Source of the DNA: Desulfobacula sp.
GTDB taxonomy: Bacteria; Desulfobacterota; Desulfobacteria; Desulfobacterales; Desulfobacteraceae
Direction of reading: 5' to 3'
DNA length: 8,998 nt
Assembly: GCA_018702715.1 (NCBI GenBank)
Contig: JABIYQ010000237.1
Coordinates: 1 to 8,998 of the forward strand
The translations under genes and the position numbers were made by a program. This document shows, piece by piece, positions 1 to 5,441 of this stretch. The stretch's first letter is position 1, and every line of letters begins with the position of its first letter. The notes under the pieces are model-generated. The model made no database searches. It was not told the DNA's origin and worked only from the letters and a program-made list of their open reading frames with translations.

Positions 1-123
1 AAACCCGTCCCGGATGTTTTCGGAAAAGATCCCCACCCGCCTGTGATCAATGCCTTTTCTGGGATAAATCGTTTCATCAAGGATAATGGAAGAAACGGGA
101 ATTTTTGTTGTCTGTTGTATCAT
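1..123 (-). CDS. ParB-N-like domain protein, N-terminal fragment (cut by window edge)
   Basis: Reading the minus strand from an ATG at 123 gives 41 uninterrupted codons to the window edge. The protein begins MIQQTTKIPVSSIILDETIY and continues with PRKGIDHRRVGIFSENIRDG. A basic start, an 'IPVSSI-LDE-IYPR' strand and a 'V--F-ENIRDGF' helix match the opening of ParB/Srx-fold (ParB N-terminal) domains. Those domains occur in chromosome and plasmid partition proteins, but also in many accessory DNA-binding or nuclease-like proteins on mobile DNA. The fragment is too short to tell a true ParB partition protein from an accessory relative, so no symbol is given. No strong Shine-Dalgarno sequence precedes the ATG; the nearest AGGA is more than 20 bases upstream. 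The next possible start upstream (GTG) runs straight into a stop, so this ATG is the only sensible start. Family call: fairly sure. Specific role: unknown. Confidence 0.65.
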   Translation of the reverse strand, partial: MIQQTTKIPVSSIILDETIYPRKGIDHRRVGIFSENIRDGF

Positions 124-350
124 GGCTTGTTTTTACACCAGTGTTATCCTAATTTAACCTGCGCCATTTATTTTTATCGTTGCTCAAATTTACCAGGTTG
201 AAGCGTATATTTCAGTTCGAGTCAACAGGTTTCAGCCGGATGATAAATCCCTTGGCAAGTGGTGCTTCAAGACGTGGTCAAAAACAGGTTGTGATATCCG
301 AATCGTCAGAGAATTAATGCTTTCTATATTTTATAAGATATTCAGAGAAT

Positions 351-392
351 AAATTCAATCGAGTTTTTTCCTGATTTTATCAAATTGAATTT
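351..392. repeat. AT-rich nested inverted repeat
   Basis: The arms AAATTCAAT (351-359) and ATTGAATTT (384-392) are perfect 9-base complements. Between them is a smaller perfect hairpin, TGAT-TTT-ATCA (372-382). The right arm runs into a few more T residues (to 395), so on the plus strand it is loosely terminator-like. It is far from any upstream plus-strand gene and the stem is AT-only apart from one pair, so function is uncertain. Confidence 0.4.
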
Positions 393-812
393 TTTAATGG
401 ATTTCAGCCTGAATTATCAGCATTTTAACCCGTCATCCGGATTTACCTAATGGTGCAAAAAACCATGAAGCTCTCATATTCAAGATAAGATTATTCGTCG
501 TGAGCCATGAGATCAAAGATCAACAACACGTATTTTACAAAGTTGATTGTCTGTTTGATGAATTAAATTTTCGTCATGGGCAAGATGCTGTGCTATATAC
601 TATGATAGTGAAAATCCTGGACTGTTAATAATAGTCTTGGCGTTAAAGTTCAAAGTCGGGGAAGCACATAGATAGACATAGTCTACAGTGGGAAATCTTC
701 ATGATACCAACGCAAATCAATACCGTTTTCCGATAGAAATCGAAGCCATATTTATGCAAGTATTTGTAACTTTTTGATTTGTAGAAAAAGTGATTACTGG
801 AAGATCAAAGTA

Positions 813-840
813 TGGGTAAGAACTCAGAATTCATTACCCA
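813..840. repeat. Hairpin-forming inverted repeat upstream of the serine hydrolase
   Basis: TGGGTAA (813-819) and TTACCCA (834-840) are perfect 7-base arms. Three further pairs (GAA with TTC) extend the stem if one A is bulged, leaving a 7-base loop. No T-run follows on either strand, so it is not a standard terminator. It lies about 160 bases before the hydrolase start and could be a regulator site or chance. Confidence 0.35.
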
Positions 841-997
841 ATAATGATACATGAAATCTGGAACGTGCTAAAATAGTTCCATTGTTTTGGCTTGTTTAGC
901 TCCCAAATGTGAGCTATATCTGAAAGCATGGATGTTACATTGGACGGTTACTATGAATATTCAACCGCTCTTCACAGTATAGGAGATAAACAGGCTT

Positions 998-3160
998 ATG
1001 AGGTGTATAACTATAAAGCATATTTTTTGCCGGAAAATTGTTTCAGTATTTATCTTTTTTATATTAATGATATTTTTAGTTGTATCGGCTGATGCTGGAG
1101 AACAACAATGCATTGATGTATCTGGAAAGTGGACAGTGACTGACATTATTGATTTGTCAGGCTGCGGAGGCACTCAAAGTATTAAAAACTACATCATGGA
1201 AATTATTCAAAAGGATTGTAAAGTTAGTATAAAAGGTGAACCACAGAAAGGAGAGGTGATAGGTGCCGTAATCCACTGGTCTAAAATCACTATCCCCGGA
1301 GAGCAAGTTGGCAGTAACCTAATATTGGAAGATGCTGTTTCTCCTGTGAGTGGGAATAAAACAAACATGCATCGCAGGTGGACCTGGACAGATGGAACAA
1401 ATTCCTGTCCGGGAACGGCTGAAGGGACTGCGATTAAACAATCGAGCAAAGATATAAAATCAGCCTTAACTGTCCCCGATAAAACTCATAGAGATCAGAT
1501 TAATAAAGATGAAATGTTTGCGGACACATATAATGGTAACAGTCCTCTTCAAAACGATTATTTTATGCCGTTCAAAGGCGCAGGGCCGGCATTACACAAG
1601 TTTTCCGGCAAGCTGTCCATATCATCCACAAAAATGTCCCACAAAATATTATGGGCAGGTGAAAAAGTTGGCACATTTCCCGCATTTAAGGCAAAATTTT
1701 TTAGCTATAATGATCATCTCGTCCCTTTAGAGCGAAATATGCTTCTGAAAGGTGAAGACAGCACATGGAATATAATTCTGGCACCTGGGCGAATATGGAC
1801 TGAACCCGATGATAAAGTTTATTCCCGTGCATCTTTCCCATTCACTCTCGTTCCTTCAGGACATAATTTCAGCCAAACACATAATGGTATCGCAACATTT
1901 CTGTTTAATGACAAACAAGTATCTGCACTTCGATTCCAGATCGTTCAGGAGGCAGCACCAGAGGAAAAATTCGATGCCTGGGGCCAGGCAGAGATGAAGT
2001 ATTTACCCTCAAAGCTCCAAGACCAGATTGTTTTGACTCAGCAGTATGCAAAAGAATTGAAGGACCAGACACCCATCCGCGAATGGTCTGAGTTGGAGCA
2101 AACATATGATCCTGAAATGTTGGAAAAGATAGATGAAACAAAAAATCAAAAAAATATCACTTTAAGCGGTTTAATTATAGACGATGTTGTCTACGCTCGT
2201 CCCTGTCAAACGCGTTGGGGCGATTACCCGTACTGTGGTCAGATGCGACATGGTGTATATTCTATTTCAAAGTCTTTAGGTGCAATGCTATCGATGTTAC
2301 GCCTTGCACAAAAGTATGGGGATGAAGTTTTTGACCTGAAGATTAAGGATTATATTGACATCGAAAGCAACCACGATGGCTGGAGCAATGTCACTTTTGG
2401 AAACATACTCAATATGGCTGCTGGTATTGGTAATGTTGAGCCTCGAAAAGTTTCAAGATATGTTGAAGAGGATTCATCGGCCCTTGGAAGAAGGTTTTTT
2501 AAAGCCCTGACTACAAAGGAAAAATTAAAGTTGATTGGGGCGTTCGGCAATTATCCATGGGAACCTGGTGAAGTCTTTCGTTACAGGACATCTGATACAT
2601 TTGTCCTTGCTGTCGCAATGGACCGCTATATAAAAAGCAAGGAAGGTCCGAAAGCAGACCTTTGGAGCTTACTTACACATGAAGTATTCCAGCCCATCGG
2701 AATCGCACATATGCCTGTCCTTCGAAGCAAAGAGTTAAAAGGGGAGCGCGGTATTCCTTTGCTTGGGGGTGGCATGCTCCCAAACCTGGACGAAGTCGCA
2801 AAACTTGTCAAACTTCTTCGCAATGGCGGTAAGCATCAAGGAGAGCAACTCCTGAGTGCAAAAAAGCTTTATGAGGCCTTTGGTAAGGCAAAAGCATCTG
2901 GTCTTCCGACAGGATGGCAGCTAACACATGGGGAAACTTATTATAACATGTCGCTATGGCTGCATCCGTATAGATCAAAAAACGGCTGTCTTCTCACGAT
3001 ACCTGCGATGAGCGGCCATGGAGGTAATTACTTGATTCTCATGCCAAACGGTATTACTGCGTTCCGATTTGCTGACGGGCGTGAAGGCAGCCTTGGCACT
3101 TACGACAGTTCTGGCTTGAGAAAAGTAGCCGATTATATTAGACCGTTTTGTGAAAAGTAG
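998..3160 (+). CDS. Exported multidomain serine hydrolase, beta-lactamase (class C / NylB) fold
   Basis: The 720-residue protein starts at an ATG with AGGAGA 11 bases upstream. Residues 1-33 form a signal peptide: basic start, long hydrophobic core, then SADA before GEQQC, so it should be exported to the periplasm or beyond. Residues about 36-145 form a beta-rich, cysteine-bearing domain (C38, C56, C74, C137) with lipocalin-like 'GKWTVTD' and 'RRWTWTDG' strands. Residues about 190-345 form a second non-catalytic domain. The C-terminal half (about 355-720) is the catalytic beta-lactamase-family domain. S422-I-S-K425 is the nucleophile motif, Y529-R-T in 'FRYRTSDT' is the Tyr motif, and G673-H-G-G is the third motif. 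In this family the serine forms an acyl-enzyme with amides or esters; members include DD-peptidases, esterases and 6-aminohexanoate hydrolases. The tyrosine motif, YRTSD rather than YxN, resembles the NylB/esterase side more than AmpC. Its substrate cannot be told from sequence. It is twice the length of a bare class C enzyme and has no operon partner. Confidence 0.85.
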   Translation: MRCITIKHIFCRKIVSVFIFFILMIFLVVSADAGEQQCIDVSGKWTVTDIIDLSGCGGTQSIKNYIMEIIQKDCKVSIKGEPQKGEVIGAVIHWSKITIPGEQVGSNLILEDAVSPVSGNKTNMHRRWTWTDGTNSCPGTAEGTAIKQSSKDIKSALTVPDKTHRDQINKDEMFADTYNGNSPLQNDYFMPFKGAGPALHKFSGKLSISSTKMSHKILWAGEKVGTFPAFKAKFFSYNDHLVPLERNMLLKGEDSTWNIILAPGRIWTEPDDKVYSRASFPFTLVPSGHNFSQTHNGIATFLFNDKQVSALRFQIVQEAAPEEKFDAWGQAEMKYLPSKLQDQIVLTQQYAKELKDQTPIREWSELEQTYDPEMLEKIDETKNQKNITLSGLIIDDVVYARPCQTRWGDYPYCGQMRHGVYSISKSLGAMLSMLRLAQKYGDEVFDLKIKDYIDIESNHDGWSNVTFGNILNMAAGIGNVEPRKVSRYVEEDSSALGRRFFKALTTKEKLKLIGAFGNYPWEPGEVFRYRTSDTFVLAVAMDRYIKSKEGPKADLWSLLTHEVFQPIGIAHMPVLRSKELKGERGIPLLGGGMLPNLDEVAKLVKLLRNGGKHQGEQLLSAKKLYEAFGKAKASGLPTGWQLTHGETYYNMSLWLHPYRSKNGCLLTIPAMSGHGGNYLILMPNGITAFRFADGREGSLGTYDSSGLRKVADYIRPFCEK

Positions 3161-3610
3161 ACAAATTGGTTAACATTTAAGATTCAGATTTCCTGAGGCT
3201 TGCACAGTTTGTCCTTCTCCTTTGAAAGCCTTCTGTAGCTGGTGCAGAAATATTTCAGTTTCATAAGACTGGGCTTGCAAATAGGCAAGACTGGAAGAAG
3301 TAATGTGCGATGACCGGCTTCAAGCTGTGGGTGAGCCTTATAACTTTTAAGACTCATCTTCCCCAAAAAAATACCAACCACAATATCCGGTAATTTAATT
3401 TTTTCTAAACCATGGCAATGATAACCTTTCAAAAAAGAGAGCACTACTGGCTAAAATCTGCCCCTTTCAGGTTTTAAAAAGCCCCCCGGACTATCCCTGT
3501 CAGCCTTATGTTCAGAAAAATAGGATATTAAAATTTGAAATGGCTTACTTAATTCACATTGCTTTTGTTGCTGAACGCTGCATTTTAAAGGATCACCTCA
3601 TCGTTTCAAA
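3161..3610. other. Intergenic stretch between the serine hydrolase and higA, possibly decayed coding DNA
   Basis: These 450 bases hold no gene I can support. A minus-strand frame (3444 down to 3184) is open for 86 codons but has no ribosome site and an atypical protein composition. A second minus-strand frame covering about 3170-3310 reads, without a start codon, as protein-like sequence (SLAYLQAQSYETEIFLHQLQ and onward) and ends at a stop near 3172. It may be the tail of a lost gene, but I do not recognise the family. The left copy of the direct repeat that brackets higBA lies at 3474-3521. No clear terminator for the hydrolase was seen. Confidence 0.5.
3474..3521 (+). repeat. Diverged direct repeat, left copy (downstream of higA)
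   Basis: This segment begins TTAAAAAG, contains CCCC, GACT and TCCCTGT in order, and ends ATGTTCAGAAAAAT. The same blocks occur in the same order and orientation at 4445-4490, with about three quarters identity by eye. Similarity continues weakly to the left (ACTACT, CTGC, AGGTTT at 3443-3473). The two copies flank the higBA operon. Confidence 0.55.
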
Positions 3611-3907
3611 TCAGACTGCGAACTCAATGGTATCGTAGTTACCTAAATTAATTTCTTTTCGCGCTTTCCATAGGTCAAAATTATCTTGCATAAGCAACCA
3701 GCTTTCAGGCGATCTGCCTAATACAACTGACAGTTTTAATGCCATAGCGGGTGAAACATCTGTTTTGCCATTAATTAACCTGCTTATTAATCCCGGGCTT
3801 ACCTGTAATTTCCGGGCCAATTCATTTGATCCAATGTTGAAAGGGTCTATGTAGACTCTTTTTATAAATGCTCCTGGATGCATTGGGTTGTGTTGTTTGA
3901 GAGTCAT
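3611..3907 (-). CDS. higA: HigA-family antitoxin (XRE-type helix-turn-helix)
   Basis: This 98-residue protein is the antitoxin that neutralises HigB and, with it, represses the operon promoter. It starts 'MTLKQHNPMHPGAFIK', the usual HigA opening with the His-Pro-Gly motif at residues 10-12. The helix-turn-helix lies at about 25-50 (SNELARKLQVSPGLISRLIN, then GKTDVSP). The typical tail 'SPESWLLMQDNFDLWKARKE' is at 67-86. Length and motif order match the HigA/VapI group of short cytoplasmic antitoxins. It follows higB on the same strand with an 11-base gap. Its Shine-Dalgarno (AGGAG, 8 bases before ATG) overlaps the higB stop codon, which suggests coupled translation. The toxin-first gene order is normal for higBA and the reverse of most type II modules. 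The protein looks intact. Confidence 0.92.
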   Translation of the reverse strand: MTLKQHNPMHPGAFIKRVYIDPFNIGSNELARKLQVSPGLISRLINGKTDVSPAMALKLSVVLGRSPESWLLMQDNFDLWKARKEINLGNYDTIEFAV

Positions 3908-3918
3908 TTTAATTTCTC

Positions 3919-4197
3919 CTAATGATAATCTTCATAATTGACCACATATGCATGGCCATCTTTAAACTCAAAGACGACCCGCGAATTACCACTGACATTC
4001 ACCGCCCACAATCCAGCACGGTCACCTTTCAACGAGTGTAATCGCCAACCTGGGATATCCATATCTTCAATACAGAGTGCTGTGTGTAAAGCTTGCAATC
4101 TCTCCTCTAACCTTGGGGCATGTTGCGGATTTATACCAGCAGTTCCTCCAGTAGTAAAAAAGCGTTTTAATCCTTTATGCTTAAAGCTTTTAATCAT
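3919..4197 (-). CDS. higB: HigB-family toxin (RelE superfamily mRNA interferase)
   Basis: HigB toxins cleave mRNA on translating ribosomes and are held inactive by HigA. I place the start at the ATG at 4197, giving 92 residues that begin MIKSFKHKGLKRFF, the standard family opening. The longer frame to 4233 adds 12 unrelated residues and would run through the likely promoter and operator. Visible family features are the 'HAPRLEERLQALHTA' helix (26-40), 'IPGWRLHSLKGDRAGLWAV' (48-66), the basic core strand 'NSRVVFEF' with R73, and the C-terminal 'AYVVNYEDYH' (83-92), whose aromatic and histidine residues complete the active site in this group. No strong ribosome site precedes the ATG, and the predicted promoter lies so close that the message may be nearly leaderless. 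It is first gene of the higB-higA operon and appears full length. Confidence 0.92.
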   Translation of the reverse strand: MIKSFKHKGLKRFFTTGGTAGINPQHAPRLEERLQALHTALCIEDMDIPGWRLHSLKGDRAGLWAVNVSGNSRVVFEFKDGHAYVVNYEDYH

Positions 4198-4204
4198 AAT
4201 ATAT

Positions 4205-4233
4205 AAAATATCACAACATCTACTGTTGCACAA
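4205..4233 (-). promoter_or_regulatory. Likely higBA promoter with palindromic operator
   Basis: On the minus strand a TTGTGC -35-like hexamer (4233-4228) and a TATTTT -10-like hexamer (4210-4205) are separated by exactly 17 bases and end 7 bases before the higB ATG. Between them is the perfect inverted repeat CAACA-TCTAC-TGTTG (4214-4228, plus-strand reading), overlapped by GTTG-CA-CAAC (4225-4234). A palindrome set between -35 and -10 is where a HigA dimer or HigBA complex would repress. Hexamer matches are modest. Confidence 0.45.
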
Positions 4234-4595
4234 CGGTAAATGTAGCTTTTTCTGTTAAGACCAATTTGTGACTCCCAATCTTCCCGGTTATTTCGCTCTA
4301 TTAGATAGCGCTTTTTCCAAGGTTATACCGGAATCTGGCGAGTACTACCCCGGAGAGCTTAAAAAAGGATAGCAAACTTTTAGTCAGACCCCTTGATAAA
4401 ATTTATAGGCGTGGACTACTTTCTGCTTAGGTTTGATTATCGGGTTAAAAATTCCCCAAGACTTTCCCTGTAACTCATGTCCAGAAAAATGTTTATTCTT
4501 CAAAAGATTGAAACAGCAGAAATTTACCTAAAGGATATGGGAGCCGAAAAAATGAAGATGGTTTTAAGGACCTGGATTCGAATGTTGATACATTG
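4234..4595. other. Intergenic region between divergent higBA and mazEF
   Basis: About 360 bases separate the higBA promoter from the mazEF promoter. A plus-strand frame ending at a TAG near 4371 reads as plausible protein ('ALLDSAFSKVIPESGEYYPG') but has only a GTG start at 4268 and no ribosome site. A 40-codon frame at 4477-4599 has an ATG but no ribosome site, and its stop overlaps the mazEF -35. I do not call either as a gene. A weak stem (CGCT at 4294-4297 with AGCG at 4307-4310) followed by CTTTTT could be a minor terminator on the plus strand. The right copy of the direct repeat lies at 4445-4490. Confidence 0.5.
4445..4490 (+). repeat. Diverged direct repeat, right copy (upstream of higB)
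   Basis: It reads TTAAAAAT, then CCCC, GACT, TCCCTGT and ATGTCCAGAAAAAT, matching the 3474-3521 copy block by block in the same orientation. Further similarity lies to the left from ACTACT at 4415. The copies are about 970 bases apart and enclose the whole higBA operon and its promoter. Confidence 0.55.
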
Positions 4596-4624
4596 TTGAC
4601 ACGTCGCCTTTTATGCCGTAGTAT
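4596..4624 (+). promoter_or_regulatory. Predicted mazEF promoter
   Basis: A perfect consensus -35, TTGACA (4596-4601), is followed after 17 bases by TAGTAT (4619-4624, 4 of 6 matches). An alternative -10, TATATT, begins at 4622 with a longer 20-base spacer. A similar hexamer, TTGATA, sits 11 bases upstream of the -35. The leader to the mazE ATG would be about 30 bases. Confidence 0.6.
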
Positions 4625-4660
4625 ATTTACACAATGTTTAAACTTTTGAGGGAAATTGAA

Positions 4661-4921
4661 ATGACAGAACTGGTTATTAAAAAATGGGGCAATAGCTTGG
4701 CAGCTAGGATACCAAAAGTAATCGCAGATATGATCCAGCTTGAAAAGGATCAGACCGTTACCATTGAGGCGAAAGAAGGCAGGATTATTATTACCCCGGT
4801 CCAGGAGAAAAAAAAATATACTCTTGATGAGCTTCTGAGCCAATGTGACCCTATGGCTGTTTCTTTGGATGCCGAGGACAAGGCATGGTTGAACGACAAG
4901 CCTGTAGGAAAGGAATGGTAA
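4661..4921 (+). CDS. mazE: MazE-family antitoxin (AbrB/SpoVT-type DNA-binding fold)
   Basis: This 86-residue antitoxin should bind and inhibit the MazF toxin encoded next, and repress their shared promoter. Residues 1-50 form the swapped-hairpin AbrB-type DNA-binding domain: 'MTELVIKKWGNSLAARIPK' with the hallmark WGNSLAARIP, then 'EKDQTVTIEAKEGRIIITPV'. Residues 51-86 are a polar, acidic, probably extended tail (TLDELLSQCDPMAVSLDAED, ending GKEW) that in this family wraps around MazF. I chose the start at 4661 because GAGGGA lies 7 bases upstream and the family always begins near this point. An in-frame ATG at 4634 adds nine unrelated residues and has no ribosome site. The stop codon overlaps the mazF start, as expected for a coupled operon. 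It looks intact. Confidence 0.92.
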   Translation: MTELVIKKWGNSLAARIPKVIADMIQLEKDQTVTIEAKEGRIIITPVQEKKKYTLDELLSQCDPMAVSLDAEDKAWLNDKPVGKEW

Positions 4922-5274
4922 TGGCTGAAAGAACCGGAAAAAAACAGTATATCCCTGAACGTGGGGATCTTGTCTGGACAGACTTTGACCCAGCAGCTGG
5001 TCATGAACAAATGGGACATCGGCTCGCCCTGGTCCTTTCTCCTGCGGTTTTTAATAAAAAAATCCTGCTGGCTCTGGTAGCCCCGGTCACAAGTCGGGTC
5101 CGGGGGCATGGTTTTGAAGTCACTCTAACCGGAGAAAAAATTTCTGGTGTTGTCCTCTGCCACCAGGTCAAGACAATTGATTTTATGGAAAGAGGTTTGA
5201 AGTTTGCTGAAAAGGCCCCGGCCTCAGTGGTAAGTGAAGCCCTGGCTAAAGTAAGGGCTATTGCAGCGGAATAG
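4921..5274 (+). CDS. mazF: MazF/PemK-family mRNA interferase toxin (ChpB-like)
   Basis: This 117-residue protein is a ribosome-independent, sequence-specific endoribonuclease of the PemK/MazF family that stops growth when MazE is lost. Features in order: 'RGDLVWTDFDPAAGHEQMGH' (14-33), R34 (the conserved active-site arginine position), 'ALVLSPAVFN' (36-45), 'APVTSRV' with T57 (the conserved catalytic threonine position), 'GVVLCHQVKTIDF' (76-88) and 'AEKAPASVVSEALAKV' (96-111). The usual Pro after the arginine (RPALVLS) is Leu here. The GHEQ and GVVL-xQV motifs resemble the ChpB branch. The start is the ATG overlapping the mazE stop by one base (TAATG), with AAGGA six bases before. An ATG at 4915 would add only two residues. 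It looks full length, and no inactivating change is visible. Confidence 0.92.
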   Translation: MAERTGKKQYIPERGDLVWTDFDPAAGHEQMGHRLALVLSPAVFNKKILLALVAPVTSRVRGHGFEVTLTGEKISGVVLCHQVKTIDFMERGLKFAEKAPASVVSEALAKVRAIAAE

Positions 5275-5284
5275 GGATTCAAAA

Positions 5285-5338
5285 ATGAAACTTTCAAAGG
5301 ATGAAAAAGAACTTTTGAAATCAGTTGAAGATAGGTGA
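5285..5338 (+). pseudogene. 17-codon stub resembling the N-terminus of a CopG/BrnA-type antitoxin
   Basis: Ten bases after the mazF stop, an ATG with AGGGA seven bases upstream opens a 17-residue frame, MKLSKDEKELLKSVEDR, then TGA. The opening 'M-LSK-E-ELL-S-E' is how many small CopG/BrnA-like antitoxins of proteobacterial toxin-antitoxin pairs begin; those normally continue about 60-80 residues. Here the frame stops at once. A neighbouring frame continues about 15 codons (IGDEQNMITIPTPEK) before its own stop and does not look like the missing part. The simplest reading is a truncated relic of a third antitoxin gene, with its toxin gone. It could instead be chance or a short coupled peptide. 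Confidence 0.4.
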
Positions 5339-5359
5339 TGAACAAAATATGATTACAAT

Positions 5360-5405
5360 CCCTACCCCTGAAAAATGATATGTGGGTTTTTTTCCATGGG
5401 TAGGG
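5360..5405. terminator. Inverted repeat between mazF relic and upp, possible bidirectional terminator
   Basis: CCCTACCC (5360-5367) and GGGTAGGG (5398-5405) are perfect 8-base complements with a 30-base loop. Inside the loop a second partner for the left arm exists: ACCC (5364-5367) can pair with GGGT (5384-5387), which leads directly into a run of seven T (5387-5393). On the plus strand the short pairing is the more terminator-like. The element lies between converging mazEF and upp, where a two-way terminator is expected. The long loop and the absence of a T-run after the outer arm keep confidence low. Confidence 0.4.
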
Positions 5406-5441
5406 AAGAGGTCAGCGATCTGGAGTGTTGTTGATCAAGGG

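Larger units (their letters stand above)
124..997. other. Long intergenic region without a recognisable gene
   Basis: About 870 AT-rich bases lie between the minus-strand ParB-N-like start and the plus-strand serine hydrolase. I found no open frame with a plausible start, ribosome site and protein-like composition on either strand. The stretch holds several short inverted repeats: AACCTG (156-161) with CAGGTT (194-199); a 9-base pair of arms at 351-359 and 384-392; ATGGT/ACCAT at 450-466; TGGGTAA/TTACCCA at 813-840; and TAGCTC/GAGCTA at 897-916. The hexamer CAGGTT recurs in direct orientation near 194, 226 and 285. It should carry the promoters of both flanking, divergent genes, but no convincing -35/-10 pair was seen for either. 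It may be decayed former coding DNA. Confidence 0.6.

Noticed and set aside
3184..3444. An 86-codon minus-strand open frame
   Set aside because: No ribosome site, unusual composition and no recognisable motif; the same DNA also reads well in another frame. Treated as non-coding or decayed.
3938..4258. A 106-codon plus-strand open frame
   Set aside because: It lies almost entirely antisense to the well-supported higB gene and has a composition typical of a shadow frame.
4268..4371. GTG-started plus-strand frame ending ESGEYYPGELKKG
   Set aside because: Protein-like ending, but no ribosome site, only about 34 codons and no known family; it could be a gene tail, but this cannot be supported.
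3474..4490. Integron cassette (attC sites) around higBA
   Set aside because: Toxin-antitoxin cassettes are common in integrons, but the flanking repeats do not show paired RYYYAAC/GTTRRRY cores or the long attC palindrome.
4634..4660. Upstream ATG as mazE start
   Set aside because: It adds nine non-family residues and lacks a ribosome site, whereas GAGGGA is well placed for the ATG at 4661.
4885..4920. Upstream in-frame ATGs as mazF start
   Set aside because: They fall inside mazE and add residues outside the family; the TAATG overlap with AAGGA six bases before is the usual operon arrangement.
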